Below, one piece after another: positions 63,799-64,000 of a stretch of 64,000 bases of DNA. Position 1 is the first letter of the stretch; every line of letters begins with the position of its first letter. The notes under the pieces are model-generated. The model saw nothing but the letters and a program-made list of their open reading frames with translations, had not been told where the DNA came from and searched no databases. The stretch lies in assembly GCA_031291675.1 (NCBI GenBank), contig JARLIO010000085.1:62001-126000 (forward strand), written 5' to 3'. The stretch comes from Azospirillaceae bacterium (GTDB lineage: Bacteria; Pseudomonadota; Alphaproteobacteria; Azospirillales; Azospirillaceae). The position numbers and the translations under genes are program-made.

Positions 63799-64000
63799 CT
63801 ACTCCCTGTTCATCGGGCCCATGGGTTTCACGCCCTGGCAATCGGCACCGAGATAAGTCATCTCCGCTTCGATTTGCATGCTATGGTTGCCTTTCGCGTC
63901 AGCAGTGGTCATGTCCACCCGGGTGTGGATGGTATTTCCGTTCGCCGTCGATTCACCCTTGCCAACCGACGTCCGTCCGTTACGGGAACAATGAAATTCA
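63799..64000 (-). CDS. DUF3617-like protein, C-terminal part
   Basis: The minus strand is open from the right edge to a TAG at 63801-63799. The 66 codons give 'EFHCSRNGRTSVGKGESTAN', 'VDMTTADAKGNHSMQIEAEM' and 'TYLGADCQGVKPMGP', with the cysteine pattern and 'CQGVKPM' tail seen in DUF3617 proteins, which are usually secreted and of unknown function. The start lies outside the window. Confidence 0.6.
   Translation of the reverse strand, partial: EFHCSRNGRTSVGKGESTANGNTIHTRVDMTTADAKGNHSMQIEAEMTYLGADCQGVKPMGPMNRE

Overview
The window is GC-rich chromosomal DNA (roughly two thirds GC by eye in the core genes) from an alphaproteobacterium, most plausibly a member of the Rhodospirillales. The case rests on an Irr-type Fur regulator with a matching iron-control element, the gene order ylxR-infB-rbfA-truB-rpsO-pnp, an hrcA-grpE-dnaK-dnaJ-dapB block, and several family types common in that class (EI24 protein, DUF2244, DUF3501, SirB1-like protein, YraN). 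No tRNA, rRNA, CRISPR array, integrase or complete insertion sequence was seen.

Layout. 1-7.5 kb: the translation/RNA-processing operon, from the C-terminal end of ylxR to pnp, with strong hairpins between infB and rbfA and between rpsO and pnp. 7.6-14.4 kb: a pirin, a secreted alpha/beta hydrolase, a minus-strand set of ECF sigma factor, zinc-binding anti-sigma factor and membrane-anchored AraC-type regulator, an EpmB-like radical-SAM aminomutase and a glycerophosphodiesterase. 14.5-19.5 kb: a 44-codon small ORF coupled to a nitronate-monooxygenase-like flavoprotein, then an iron/peroxide cluster: irr, rubrerythrin (with an Irr-box and promoter), an Fe-S CCG-domain oxidoreductase and DUF3501. 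19.6-22.4 kb: a divergent LysR/quinone reductase pair and a complete Phd-like/PemK-like toxin-antitoxin (TA) pair. 22.6-34.4 kb: nth, bactofilin, an EI24 protein, a PfkB kinase, a peptide-type solute-binding protein, ppa, a large acyl-CoA-synthetase/acetyltransferase fusion, a CHRD protein, a 2-hydroxyacid dehydrogenase and an SH3 protein.

34.4-41.3 kb is an accessory island, more AT-rich at its left end. It starts with a 429-residue protein whose N-terminal TIR-like domain is joined to an apparent beta-rich sensor region, a candidate anti-phage or NAD-depleting effector. This is followed by a graveyard of TA modules: BrnT/BrnA (intact), a frameshifted XRE antitoxin remnant, ParD with only a 17-codon stub of ParE, BrnT paired with an XRE protein, a second Phd/PemK pair whose antitoxin carries an in-frame amber codon, and VapB with a frameshifted VapC. 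A fragment of a LysR gene, about 87% identical at DNA level to the LysR at 19.6 kb, and an AraC/GyrI regulator close the island.

41.5-64 kb returns to core genes: DUF2244, an Ada-like methyltransferase, dapB, the dnaJ/dnaK/grpE/hrcA chaperone block, rph-rdgB-hemW, an HxlR/old-yellow-enzyme pair, a GH1 enzyme with 6-phosphoglycosidase signature residues, a PBP-activator-like lipoprotein, rsmI-yraN, a SirB1-like protein, gshB, a creatininase-family protein, a chorismate mutase, a LysR/SnoaL-like divergent pair and the C-terminal end of a DUF3617-like protein at the right edge.

Main points for follow-up: the TIR-like fusion protein, the intact toxin behind an amber-interrupted antitoxin together with its complete paralogue 17 kb away, the Irr-box in front of rubrerythrin, and the small ORF coupled through a TTGA overlap.
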